A DNA stretch of 64,000 nucleotides from Amaranthus tricolor (lineage: Eukaryota; Streptophyta; Magnoliopsida; Caryophyllales; Amaranthaceae), in contig NC_080059.1 in NCBI RefSeq assembly GCF_026212465.1, forward strand, positions 9,400,311 through 9,464,310. The letters run 5' to 3'. How positions within the stretch are numbered: position 1 is the first letter of the stretch; each line of letters opens with the position of its first letter. This document shows, piece after piece, positions 50,596 to 61,172 of the stretch. The notes beneath the pieces were generated by a model. That model made no database searches. It saw only the letters and a program-made list of their open reading frames with translations, and was not told the origin of the DNA. Position numbers and translations under genes: made by a program.

Positions 50596-51538
50596 ATAAA
50601 ATTTGTACCTTCTTTCCTTTCATCATCATACTCATTTAATCGTTTTGACCAAAAGAAACTTCCACTATAGTGCACTCTTTCTTTCGTACTTCTATATATT
50701 TAAGCTACTCGTTAGAGATCTTCATTTGAAAATTTCGGGTTCATTCAAATAGGATATGGTCTTGTTGATTTGGCTATAATTATTCATCATTTTTTATGTC
50801 GAGTCAAATTAAATTCGATTTCAAAATTCAATAAATATCAAGTTATCCAATTTTTTTTAAAAACCTCTACTCCCTTAAATTCAACTCTTTCTATTTATGT
50901 TTTGCTTTCAGCCAAGTACTTAAGTATATTACTTTATTTTTCTCTTTAATTTCGCTATTACATGTAAAAAACCTCTCACTTTTATTATCGCAATACAACA
51001 AAATCACAAGAAACAAAATTACTAATACCTAACTTTAATTATTCATTTATTTTAAAAGTCCCTCTATGGCTCTATCAAAATTAACTTACACCTTGCACCT
51101 TGATTCCTACTCCTACCAAGGAGGCTAGGAGTATAAAATTACCTAACCTTTCCTTAAACAGTAGCTCTCCTGAGAGGTCGTTTCTGTGAGAGACGGTTCC
51201 TTAAGTTTAGGCCCATCAACATTTTAGAATTAATACAAAGCAAAAATTAAAAAAAAAAAAAAAATCGGCAGCCTCAACAGCTAAACATTCCCCAAGGTAA
51301 CCTTAAATATTCCAAGGCCATGATTGCAAATTCAAATGAGTATTCTCCCTCTATTTCGTTTTTCTTCATCTTCAACAACATGGATGAGTTCATGTAAAAA
51401 TTCGAAGATTTCGTGACACAGACTCAACGGGATTTGTCTTTCAAAGACAGTTAAGTAAGTTTGGTTCTCTTTTCTTTCACGAATTCAATAAATTAGAATC
51501 AAATAAAAAATGTGATGTTCTCAATTCTGTTTTTGTAG
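50596..51538. other. upstream of the FAR1-like gene; MITE debris
   Basis: At 51165-51215 CTCCTGAGAGGTCGTTTCTGTGAGAGACGG recalls the GAGAGAC-type ends at 6.1 and 12.2 kb. An upstream exon of the FAR1-like gene may be near 51380-51475 but I could not fix it. Confidence 0.3.
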
Positions 51539-52437
51539 TTCAATTAAATGATGAACATATTCAGTTCGAGCATGACGACGGAAGTAAAACTAGTGAATAC
51601 GAAGGTTAGTTATGCATTTGATAACATATTATTCAAGTTGGTTACTGTAAATTGGATGTAAATAATATTCACGGTGATATTTAATATTTACAAGTTGGTA
51701 TTAGATATTATTCATTTTAGTTTTGAAATTGCTCACTGTAAATTGGTATTAGATATTTTTAAATTGACATTAGATAGTTTACAATTTGGCATCAAATAGT
51801 TTTAAATTGGCATTAGATGCTATCCTAAATTGACGTTAAATAGTTTAAAATTGACATTAGATGCTATCCTAAATTGACGTTAAATAGTTTTCAAATTGGC
51901 ATTAGATAATATTCAAAATTGGCATTAAATAGTTTTCAAATTGACGTTAGATTGTTTTCAAATTGACATTAGATAGTTTTAAATTGATATTAGATGCTAT
52001 TTAAATTGGTATTAAGGATAGTTTCAAATTGGCACTAGATAGTTTTCAAAGGCATTAAATAGTTCTCAAATTGGCATTAGATAGTTTTAAATTGACATTA
52101 GATGGTGTTAAATTGGCATTAAATGCTATTTAAATTGATATTAAGGATAGTTTCAAATTGGCATTAGATAGTTTACAAATTGGCATTAGATTTTTATAAG
52201 TTGGCATTTGGTGCTTATATATATATATATTTGTGACATGATGTAATTTTGACAAGCAACTACAAGTCATCAACCATGACGGAGATGACGATATTACAAC
52301 GAACATTGGTTATGCTAACCCAATTCAAGTAAGACGACAGATAAGTGACCTTGCAAATGTAGATATATACGGGTCACTTGAAGGGGTCATTGCAGAAAAA
52401 TTAGAAGATCTTGAGCAATTGTATGTATCACATGCAA
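51539..52437 (+). pseudogene. FAR1/FHY3-like gene, 5' part, disrupted by a retrotransposon
   Basis: Two exon-like stretches, 51539-51604 and 52267-52437, join in frame through GT-AG sites and code an acidic region ending EQLYVSHA. The coding frame is cut at 52437 by the chromovirus and continues in the same frame after it at 63914. Across the repaired target the sequence reads like the FAR1 DNA-binding domain of far-red-response regulators and Mutator-like transposases. Which of the two it belongs to cannot be decided here, since the catalytic part lies beyond the window. Confidence 0.55.
51640..52215 (+). repeat. degenerate minisatellite AAATTGGCATTAGATAGTTT
   Basis: Some 20-25 imperfect copies of a unit of about 20 bp with variants TTGACATTAGAT, TTGGCATTAAAT and ATGCTATCCTAAATTGACGT, in the intron of the FAR1-like gene. 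It ends beside a TA run at about 52217-52230. Confidence 0.85.
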
Positions 52438-55187
52438 TGTAACGGTCTGGTTTAAGTGACCCGGAAATCCATATGAAAATACAAATTCGGGTTCACCTTT
52501 TTGGACTCTAGAGTAGACTTTTCTCTAGGACCGTCAACGTTCCGTCGATAAAGAAATATAGATAAACAGAATGCAAGACCAATGTGAAAGGTAATAAGTC
52601 AGCGGAAACTCTAACGTACAACTCGAGAGCCTAGAGGCCTCTAAACAAACTAATCGAAATAGCGGAAGCGAAAAGAAAACTATCTCTTTTGTTACATTAA
52701 TTACAGAGACATAGTCTATTCATAATCTAATATAAAAGATAATACATAGTCTTGCTTATTACGGGTTCTACGTTGAGATCTCACTCCTGACCCCACCTGC
52801 AATCAACCTACTAGTCGTCGTAAGACAACACATAGTAGGTTCCAAAGAAACAAACCAATACACGTCAGAGACATCATACAATTATCAATCAGGTTGAAAA
52901 CAAGCACATTGTTCTTCCTAGCATGCATAGGCTCTAATACATTATTATTAATTAATCCCAACTTGTAACGTTGCCCGTCCTGTTCGGGTCGTTCAAGTAT
53001 AAACCATTCATTTTTAGATAATTCCAACTTGTAACGTTGCCCATCCTGTTCGGGTCGTTCAAGTATAAATTTAAATATTTTTGGAGGAATACACTTGGGA
53101 GAGCTAATCCCAAGGCAACCACCGACCTAAGACGTTGCCCGTCCTGTTCGGGTCGCCAAAAGCTAAAGTATGCATACCCCCATGGTGACCGTAATGATCC
53201 AAAACTGCCATGGGAACAAATAATTATAATATTCCAAACCAAACTTTAACCCCTTTGGGTAACATAACCAAACGTCAACCCCTTTGGGTGACAAACACAC
53301 AAATTCTCAATTTCCAATTAATTTCCTTCAAATTATTTGAGATGTCTAATCCTTATGTGATTTACAAGCCTCGATTAGAAATGAAACAACACTACTTGCA
53401 CAACCACATAAACAGTATGGTCTAAGCGTGTACCTTTAAGCGCTGCAACAACGAAGTTCAAGCACGACAGAAATTTCGCCCTCTTATGAATCGAGGTCCT
53501 AAATAACACACACACAAAACGATCACGTATTAGGACGTGTTTACACATTTAATCCACCCCATACGCCAAAATATCACTAAGACTAGATAATTTTTAATTG
53601 TTTACATCTAATTCCCAAAGGTTCCAAATTCCACATTCTGACCAGAAACTTTAAGGGCCATTTCGGACAGATTAGAAAATTCAAACGAAAAATCCGACTT
53701 CGCCATTGCGTTCGGAACGCGTCAATTACCTTGGGTACCAATTTTCGTAATTTCTAACATTCATTTACTATTTTTAATTATTTTAAGCGTTTAACGAGTT
53801 TTTAACGCAACGGGTAATTAAAACAACAACGAAAACACACCCGACACTCGGATCGGGGCGCCACCACCGAGGCAGCAGTTGCTGTCCGGAATCCCCTTTT
53901 ACTTTAATTATTATTTTTTTTATTTTATTATTCGAATTATTAAATCCTTTTTAAATCTCATAATCTACACACCATCCGAAACCGAATTTTCATTCTACTA
54001 AAATAAAACAAACAAGACCAATTTTCCTATCACACAACCACTTGATATTTCCACACATTTGGCAATACACAAAGTCCATCAACAATCTAAGCCATCATCA
54101 AAACATAAGGCTAACAACTTAAGACATACTCATCCTCAAGATCTTCAAGAACATTTAAAATTTCATAACCATGATAAGTAAATTAAATATTTGATCCTCT
54201 TAACAAATTTAAATTTTGTAGAGAATCATAAACCAACAATTTTTTTTTTTAATTTTAAATCGAACATATATATATAAGGACAATCCTTTAAACAAATCAA
54301 ATTTTGTTAAAGGATTTATAAACTCATGGATACTTACATCACTTAATCCACACACTTAAAATTTCATCTAACAAACTAAAATCTTGTTAGAGAAATATAA
54401 ATTGTAAAATAAATTCAATTTAACATTTGAATAGACTTTATTCTTATAACAAATTTAAACTTTGTTAAAGAATGTAAATCAAGGAAAATTTTGCATAACA
54501 GAAATATGATTTAACCCTTTTAACAAATCAATTTTATCAAAGGATTATTAAAGAAAACTTATATAAAATACTCAATCCTCCTAATAAGTCATAGGATATC
54601 ATCATATTGAAAGAAATATTATATAATCTCATACTAGAATTTCTTATAAATAAAATTTATAAATAACAACTCAACTTACTTACCCTTTGATTTGAAGATT
54701 GGATTGAACAAAGTTTTTTTTTTTTTTTTTTTCTTCTTGAATACCGAAACAAGAGCAAGAAAAGAGGAAAATTTTCTGAATTTTGTTCACCTTGAAAGCT
54801 TAGGAAAAGTGAGGAAACTCAAATGATGCTTAAGGATTAATAGGCACTTAAGAGGTGAGCTTAATGTGCCATAATACTCACTTATGAGAGGAGTTACAAA
54901 CTCCTCCCATTCCTCCTCACAACAACCGGCCACCCCTTCACTCCCCTCTCAATTATTATTTTTTTTTAATTTAATTTAATTAATTAATTAAGTCATTATT
55001 ATATTATTGTTAAAATAGAAAGAAACGTTACGCGATAGCCTCGTACGCGATAAAACTCGTTACCGTTAAAATTTTAACTCACTTTATTTCTTAAAATTAT
55101 CTATGTGAAATAATATAATTTAATAATACGTATTTATTTTATTTTATTATATTATTTCTTAAACCCGATAAATTACGGGGTGTTACA
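52438..55187 (-). repeat. 3' LTR of the chromovirus
   Basis: 2750 bp, TGTAACGGTC...GGTGTTACA on plus. At 52970-53150 it contains three copies of GTTGCCCGTCCTGTTCGGGTCG (the second has CCCATCC), whose CCCG...CGGG ends form a small palindrome. It keeps a 15-bp stretch near 55040 (AGCCTCGTACGC) that is missing in the other LTR. Confidence 0.95.
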
Positions 55188-55204
55188 GACTACCCCCCTT
55201 AAAA
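55188..55204 (-). other. polypurine tract
   Basis: On minus TTTTAAGGGGGGTAGTC directly precedes the 3' LTR, the place of plus-strand DNA priming. Confidence 0.8.
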
Positions 55205-55352
55205 GAAGTTACGTCCTCGTAACTTGCATGGCAACGGAAAACACAGAACACACATGATATCATAACACAACACTTGCAAAACGAAACTACCAACCAAAAG
55301 ATTTAACGTTACTCGCGCGAAATTCCTATCGCCCTCTACCCCCCTTAAGAAG

Positions 55353-58300
55353 TTACGTCCCCGTAACGCTACTAACCTGAAAAAGGTGAGGGTACTTTTC
55401 TCGCATAGCGTCTTCCGTTTCCCAAGTAGCCGCTTCACGCTCGTGATTTGACCACAGGACCTTTACCATAGATATATCCTTCCGTCGAGTACTACGGACC
55501 TTCGTGTCCAAGATTTTAATCGGTTTCTCAGAGTACGATAAGGATGTATCCAAAACTAGAGGTTCGGGATCTAAGACATGAGAGGCTGCAGCATGATATC
55601 GCTTTAGTTGAGACACATGGAATACATCATGTACCTTCTCTAAAGAGTTTGGAAGGGCTAACCGATAAGCCACTTTACCCACGCGTTCCAAAATGTCATA
55701 TGGCCCTATAAATCGTGGGCTCAACTTTCCACGAGCACCAAAACGTACTACTCCGCGCATGGGTGATACGCGAAGTAATACCTGTTCTCCCACGTTGAAC
55801 TCTTCTGCTCGTCGCTTCAAGTCAGCGTAAGACTTTTGACGATCCTGTGCCGCTTTCAAACGATCCCTTATCAACTTCACCTTTTCAGTCGTCTGAAATA
55901 ACAACTCAGGTCCCAAGGTCACCACTTCGGTGAAATCATCCCAATAAACCGGACTACGACAACGACGTCCATACAAAGCCTCGAATGGAGCCATCTGAAT
56001 AGATGCTTGATAACTGTTGTTGTAAGAAAATTCAACCAAATCCAAGTGCTCGTCCCACGACCCTTGCCAATCCATGGCAATAGCACGCAACATATCCTCT
56101 AATATCTGATTTGTCCGCTCTGTTTGCCCATCCGTCTGCGGATGAAAAGACGTACTATAAAGCAACGTAGTACCCATTGCCTGTTGCAAGGTTTGCCAGA
56201 AATGTGACAAATACCGTGTATCTCTATCGGACACAATAGTACGGGGCACACCATGAAATCGTACGACATACTTAATGTAAGCTCGAGCTAATTGTTCCAT
56301 CTCCCAACGACAGTTCATAGGGATGAAACGTGCTGATTTAGTCAAACGATCCACTATAACCCATAACGCATCATTTCCCGCCTTCGTCCGGGGTAAACCC
56401 ACAATAAAATCCATAGAGATATCATCCCATTTCCAGACTGGTATGTCCAAAGGTTGTAGTAAACCTCCTGGTCTTTTATGCTCACTTTTAACCTTCTGAC
56501 AGGTCAGGCAGTGCGAGACGTATTCTGCAATATCCTTCTTCATTCCAGACCACCAAAACATTAACTTAAGATCTTGATACATCTTGTCACCACCCGGATG
56601 GACTGAAAATTTCGTACAATGTGCTTCATCCAGGATACGTTCCTTCAAAGATTCCTCCCCTGTCGGTAAACACCATCGACCATTGAACCTCAAGCTGCCA
56701 TCTTCATGAACAAGGAATCCCTCCGCTGTTCCTTCCCGTGCTTGTTCCTTTAACTTCAACAGTTTCGGGTCTTTATCTTGGGAATTCAAAATTTCTTCAA
56801 ACAACGAAGGTCGAATAGCCAAGGCATTCAAACATCCCGGTAATTCACCTTTACGTACCACTTCCAAGTTCAGTCTAGCAAAATCCCGATGCAACTCTTC
56901 TACTCCGTCCATGGCAGACAGCGAGTGATTAGACTTCCGACTCAATGCATCGGCCACCAAATTCGCTCGTCCCTCATGATATTTGAACTCCAGGTCATAA
57001 TCTGTCATCAATTCTAACCACCGACGTTGTCGCATGTTTAAGTCTGGTTGGGTATAGAGATACTTCAGACTCTGATGATCAGTGTAAATCCTACATTTAA
57101 CGCCATACAAGTAATGCCGCCATATCTTGAGAGCAAAAACTATAGCAGCTAACTCCAGATCATGGGTAGGGTAATTAACTTCATGTACTTTAAGTTGTCG
57201 TGAGGCGTAAGCAATCACCTTACGGTCCTGCATCAGTACACAACCCAACCCTTTCTTTGATGCGTCACTGTAAACAGTATAATCCAACTTTGGGTCAGGT
57301 AAGGTAAGAACAGGGGCCGTAGTTAACCTTTCCTTCAAGGTCATGAAGGCCTGTTCACACTCAACAGTCCACTCGAACTTCTTCTCTTTTTTCATCAATG
57401 AAGTCATAGGCCGAGCAATTCGTGAGAAATCTTTGACAAAACGACGGTAATACCCAGCCAAGCCTAAGAAACTTCGTACTTCGGTGACATTCTTTGGTGA
57501 CGGCCAACTTCGAACTGCCTCTACTTTCGCCGGATCCACCGAAATACCCTCTTTAGAAACAAAATGACCCAAAAATGAAACCTTTTCCAACCAAAAGTCA
57601 CACTTTGACAATTTAGCGTACAACTTATTTTCTCGCAGAGTTTGCAGGACTAAACGTAGATGTTTCTCATGATCATCCCGGTCCCTCGAATATACTAATA
57701 TGTCATCAATAAAGACAACCACGAACTTATCCAAGTACGCACTAAACACTTGGTTCATTAAACACATGAATGCAGCTGGAGCATTTGTCAACCCAAAAGG
57801 CATCACGGTGAACTCATAATGTCCATAACGTGTTCTAAAAGCTGTTTTATGTATATCTCCTTCGGCTATTCTTAGCTGATGATAACCCGATCTTAAGTCA
57901 ATTTTTGAAAAGATCCCGGCTCCTCTCAATTGATCAAATAAGTCATCTATCCGGGGTAAAGGGTATTTATTCTTAACGGTTACCTTGTTTAACTCCCGGT
58001 AGTCGATGCATAATCTCAGACTACCATCTTTCTTCCTTACAAACAAAACTGGAGCGCCCCAAGGCGAAACACTGGGCCGAACATAGCCCTTATCCAACAA
58101 TTCTTCGAGCTGAGACTTTAATTCCTCCATCTCCTTCGGAGCCATACGATAAGGGGCCTTAGAAATCGGTCCAGTCCCCGGTACCAAGTCAATCGTGAAG
58201 TCAATTTCCCGTTGAGGTGGCATTCCGGGAATCTCGTCAGGAAAAACATCCAAAAATTCATTCACCACAGCAATATCCTTGGGATCCTCCTCCTTCTTTT

Positions 58301-58763
58301 CCCCCTGGCTGATATGACATAAGTACAAAGGGTGTCCTTGCCTCACAAGCCTTTGCAACTCTAAGGTCGACACCAAATTCGTCCTGGGCCCCTTGGGAAA
58401 CTTCCTATATCTAACGCTTTCCCCTCGGGGTCCTTCCAACAATACTCTCTGCTCTCTACATTCAATAGTGGCTTTATATTTTCCTAACCAATCCATCCCC
58501 AAAATTACCTCTAAGCCTTCCATATCTAATACATACAAGTCACTAGGAAAGACAACTTTCCCTATCTTCAAGGGTACATCCTTATACAGTCTATCACAAC
58601 TGTACAATTTTCCCGATGGAACAGCCACCGTATAAGAAACTTTTTCAAAAGCCCCTAAATTCAATTCTTCTACTTTACTCTTTGCAAGAAATGAACATGT
58701 AGCTCCCGAATCAAATAATACATTCACAGCTATAGAATGAATGGCGAACGTACCTGTAACCAC
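55353..58763 (-). CDS. pol: chromovirus pol polyprotein
   Basis: 1136 codons open from just after the gag stop. Order: aspartic protease with DSGA at about 18-21; reverse transcriptase with FIDDILVYS (YxDD-type box) near 350; RNase H with [11 protein letters not shown] near 500; integrase with the H..H/C..C zinc region ([11 protein letters not shown] ... CLTCQKVK), catalytic Asp in [13 protein letters not shown], Asp in IVSDRDTRY and Glu in [14 protein letters not shown]; then the GPY/F-type region and a C-terminal chromodomain-like block ([12 protein letters not shown] ... [17 protein letters not shown]). The chromodomain is thought to guide integration to marked chromatin. There is no ATG near the start of the frame: the frame opens at a GTG and continues upstream to the gag TAG in the same phase. 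Catalytic residues look intact. Confidence 0.93.
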   Translation of the reverse strand: MVTGTFAIHSIAVNVLFDSGATCSFLAKSKVEELNLGAFEKVSYTVAVPSGKLYSCDRLYKDVPLKIGKVVFPSDLYVLDMEGLEVILGMDWLGKYKATIECREQRVLLEGPRGESVRYRKFPKGPRTNLVSTLELQRLVRQGHPLYLCHISQGEKKEEDPKDIAVVNEFLDVFPDEIPGMPPQREIDFTIDLVPGTGPISKAPYRMAPKEMEELKSQLEELLDKGYVRPSVSPWGAPVLFVRKKDGSLRLCIDYRELNKVTVKNKYPLPRIDDLFDQLRGAGIFSKIDLRSGYHQLRIAEGDIHKTAFRTRYGHYEFTVMPFGLTNAPAAFMCLMNQVFSAYLDKFVVVFIDDILVYSRDRDDHEKHLRLVLQTLRENKLYAKLSKCDFWLEKVSFLGHFVSKEGISVDPAKVEAVRSWPSPKNVTEVRSFLGLAGYYRRFVKDFSRIARPMTSLMKKEKKFEWTVECEQAFMTLKERLTTAPVLTLPDPKLDYTVYSDASKKGLGCVLMQDRKVIAYASRQLKVHEVNYPTHDLELAAIVFALKIWRHYLYGVKCRIYTDHQSLKYLYTQPDLNMRQRRWLELMTDYDLEFKYHEGRANLVADALSRKSNHSLSAMDGVEELHRDFARLNLEVVRKGELPGCLNALAIRPSLFEEILNSQDKDPKLLKLKEQAREGTAEGFLVHEDGSLRFNGRWCLPTGEESLKERILDEAHCTKFSVHPGGDKMYQDLKLMFWWSGMKKDIAEYVSHCLTCQKVKSEHKRPGGLLQPLDIPVWKWDDISMDFIVGLPRTKAGNDALWVIVDRLTKSARFIPMNCRWEMEQLARAYIKYVVRFHGVPRTIVSDRDTRYLSHFWQTLQQAMGTTLLYSTSFHPQTDGQTERTNQILEDMLRAIAMDWQGSWDEHLDLVEFSYNNSYQASIQMAPFEALYGRRCRSPVYWDDFTEVVTLGPELLFQTTEKVKLIRDRLKAAQDRQKSYADLKRRAEEFNVGEQVLLRVSPMRGVVRFGARGKLSPRFIGPYDILERVGKVAYRLALPNSLEKVHDVFHVSQLKRYHAAASHVLDPEPLVLDTSLSYSEKPIKILDTKVRSTRRKDISMVKVLWSNHEREAATWETEDAMREKYPHLFQVSSVTGT

Positions 58764-58772
58764 ATCCGTCGC

Positions 58773-60008
58773 CTAGTCAGCTTCTCTTGCACTGACCGCA
58801 GATACCCTTCCACTAGATGTTTGCACATTAACTCCTCCCACGTGATTGCCCCCACGATGCATTTCTGACCCTTCAGCCCTGTTTCCATCTATCCGGCCTC
58901 GTCCCCCATTAAAAGGTCGCTGGAATCTTTGACCAGCATTACCACGATTTCCATTCCCGTACAACTGGCTGTCTTGACCGCCGGCGTTGTTTAAATTCTG
59001 TTGCCGGTGTTGTCCAACCGGCTGTTGACCTCTACCCCCTTTCTTTATGTAACATTCGAACTCCCTATGTCCTCTTTTGTGACAAAAGTTACACTCGATC
59101 AAATTCCCGTCACAATCTTTTCCCGGGTGATTTCTCTTGCATCTTCTACAGAAATACTTCCTTTCATTGCCATCTCGGTCCAATAATGGCTTAGCAGGCT
59201 TCGCGTCACCTCTAAACCCAGAATTTGTACCAGACCCGCCTCCCTGAAAATTTCCAAAATTTCTTGCTTTCTTATGATGAAAGCCCGACAAGTTCTCCGA
59301 TGTCTGACCCGAAACCTCTTTCCTCTTCTCGGGGACGTTACCCTTTTCTTTTTCCTTCTCCTTCCTCAAAATATTCCCTATTTGAGACGCTCGCTTGTAC
59401 ATCTGTTCCAGGTTGTTATAACGATCACTTTCGATATGTTTTTGAATGTCGTACGACAAACCCAGCTCAAATCGCTGCATCTTCTTCTCCTCAGTAGGTA
59501 CATCATCTGGACAGTACTTGAGGTACTCCATAAATTTATGGTAATACTCATCAACAGTCATACCACCCATCTCTAATCGCGCAAACTCGTTCGACTTATC
59601 TTTCCTTACGTGCAGCGGGTAAAATTTCTCTCGCATGGCCCTTTTAAACAAATCCCAACTAAAATCCCCCTCAGCCTGCTCCAACAACCCCGATCTACTG
59701 TTTGCCCACCAGTAGTCGGCTTCTCCAACCAAATAAAATGCAGCCTGATTGACTCTCAATTCTTCTGGGCATTCTACTACATCAAATAGTTTGTCGAATT
59801 CTCTTAACCAGAGTTCAAGCTCCGACGGTTCCCCTTTACCGTCGAAAGTCGAGGGTTTGCTCTGACTAATGCGTTTGCTCATTTCAGATGCTAATTCCGA
59901 CATAGACCTCTCTCTTAGTGCGCTTACACTTGATAATGCTTTCACCAGATTTCTTAGCGTACGGTTAGCATCATTTCTAGACAGTCTCTTTCTTGACAAA
60001 GGAGGCAT
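58773..60008 (-). CDS. gag: chromovirus gag
   Basis: Nucleocapsid/capsid polyprotein of 411 residues from the first ATG at 60008 (codons above it include no ATG). The retrotransposon capsid region includes FDGKGEPSELELWLREFDKL and EFARLEMGGMTVDEYYHKF. A Lys/Glu-rich stretch follows, then zinc knuckles CRRCKRNHPGKDC and CNFCHKRGHREFEC, and a Gly/Asn/Gln/Arg-rich tail that likely binds RNA. Ends with TAG at 58773-58775, in the same frame as pol. Confidence 0.93.
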   Translation of the reverse strand: MPPLSRKRLSRNDANRTLRNLVKALSSVSALRERSMSELASEMSKRISQSKPSTFDGKGEPSELELWLREFDKLFDVVECPEELRVNQAAFYLVGEADYWWANSRSGLLEQAEGDFSWDLFKRAMREKFYPLHVRKDKSNEFARLEMGGMTVDEYYHKFMEYLKYCPDDVPTEEKKMQRFELGLSYDIQKHIESDRYNNLEQMYKRASQIGNILRKEKEKEKGNVPEKRKEVSGQTSENLSGFHHKKARNFGNFQGGGSGTNSGFRGDAKPAKPLLDRDGNERKYFCRRCKRNHPGKDCDGNLIECNFCHKRGHREFECYIKKGGRGQQPVGQHRQQNLNNAGGQDSQLYGNGNRGNAGQRFQRPFNGGRGRIDGNRAEGSEMHRGGNHVGGVNVQTSSGRVSAVSAREAD

Positions 60009-60333
60009 TTTCTGCAAGCAAAAAGAAGGTACTAATTACAAGGAGGACCTAAGGATTCGAAAGTTCAGGAGAAAGAACAGAATTTGACTCATCATACAAC
60101 TACTTATTCACTAGAGCTTAGGTTTATCTATTTATATATACATAATATTGAACTTAATACAAACATTTTGAAAGTAACTCAATATATAATGCACATCACA
60201 CCTCATTGAAAGGAAACAAAAACATACTATGATATTTTATTGATATAACCTGATGCGTTTCAACTGATTTCCGCAAAACTTTTACATATTCATATGATAA
60301 TAACTCAAAAGATATAACTAAAGGGAAAACATT
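60009..60333 (-). other. spacer between the acidic ORF and gag
   Basis: About 325 nt with no open frame of interest, AT-rich. It may carry leader sequence for gag translation or a splice acceptor, not identified. Confidence 0.4.
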
Positions 60334-61017
60334 TTAACGCCAAGCGTCCCAAGTGTCAGCACTCTCTTCATAGCTAGCTAAGTCAAAATCCTCATCATCC
60401 GCATCTTCCCCAGAATCAGAGCTGGAGTTCGAGTGTGCTTCTCCTGATTCACTGTCACTATCTCTAGGGTGGTTTATTGGTACCTCCTCCACGTCTTCTT
60501 CGGGATCCTCTTCATCTGAGCAAACCCCATCAAGCCCAGTCCCATAGCCATATAGGTCATAGTGTGACCCCCAATTGTCGCCCTCATCATCGCTGGAAAT
60601 CTCTACATAAGTAGGTGGTTCCCGCTTAGGCTCCCACATTTCGACATCACTCTCCGACTGAACCTCGGTTTCCACTAGTGGAGGGTCGGGTAGGTCCCGC
60701 TCCTTCAACTGTTCCATGACCACATCAGCGTCGTCTGATATGTGGGGCTCGCCCTCCTTCCCGGGTTCTACATTTTTTCTAGATTCGGACAAACGATGTA
60801 ATTCATTTAAGTCTAAATCAAAATCATAGCATACCCTAACAGCCTTTGCCTTAACCATTCGCATCCTCTCCCTATAATCTCGGATACTTTCACCATTCCT
60901 TATTCTCCATATATCAGCATTGGAGACTTCTCTCCAGGCAGTCTCTGGGTCAAACATCGATACTTCGCTAGTCTTCCAGGGGGTGTGTGAGTGCATGGGT
61001 GTTTTTCCCTTATCCAT
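60334..61017 (-). CDS. uncharacterised acidic ORF upstream of gag
   Basis: An open frame of 227 codons from the ATG at 61017 (an in-frame ATG at 61053 would add 12 residues with a hydrophobic start; the GTG at 61077 is not a eukaryotic start). The N-terminal half is mixed, with DPETAWREVSNADIWRIRNG and a basic RERMRMVKAKAVRV stretch. The C-terminal half is strongly acidic: clusters of D, E and S such as EISSDDEGD, SDEEDPEEDVEEV, SSSDSGEDADDEDFD. No known domain recognised. It lies between the primer-binding site and gag, where most chromoviruses have only a leader. Ogre/Tat elements have an ORF here, but I see no link. Function unknown; open reading suggests recent selection or recency of insertion. 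Confidence 0.6.
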   Translation of the reverse strand: MDKGKTPMHSHTPWKTSEVSMFDPETAWREVSNADIWRIRNGESIRDYRERMRMVKAKAVRVCYDFDLDLNELHRLSESRKNVEPGKEGEPHISDDADVVMEQLKERDLPDPPLVETEVQSESDVEMWEPKREPPTYVEISSDDEGDNWGSHYDLYGYGTGLDGVCSDEEDPEEDVEEVPINHPRDSDSESGEAHSNSSSDSGEDADDEDFDLASYEESADTWDAWR

Positions 61018-61157
61018 ATATCCTGATTCTACACGGAAGTACAAACAAAACATTACTATCACAAACAACACAAACACAATACAACAAATTACACCCTAAG
61101 GCCTATTTCCCCAACTCTCTATTAGGTCGTTTATTCCTTTATCATCTGAGGAACGTT

Positions 61158-61170
61158 GGCTCTGATACCA
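61158..61170 (-). other. primer-binding site (initiator tRNA-Met)
   Basis: On minus TGGTATCAGAGCC, two bases after the 5' LTR end, complementary to the 3' end of plant initiator tRNA-Met. Confidence 0.9.
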
Positions 61171-61172
61171 AT

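Noticed and set aside
52803..53249. Open frames of 70-96 codons in the LTR, repeated at 61687-61984
   Set aside because: Present in both LTRs as expected for any LTR sequence; composed of the CCCGTCC-type repeat, no domain.
59225..59576. Plus-strand open frames of 90-100 codons
   Set aside because: Antisense shadows of gag.
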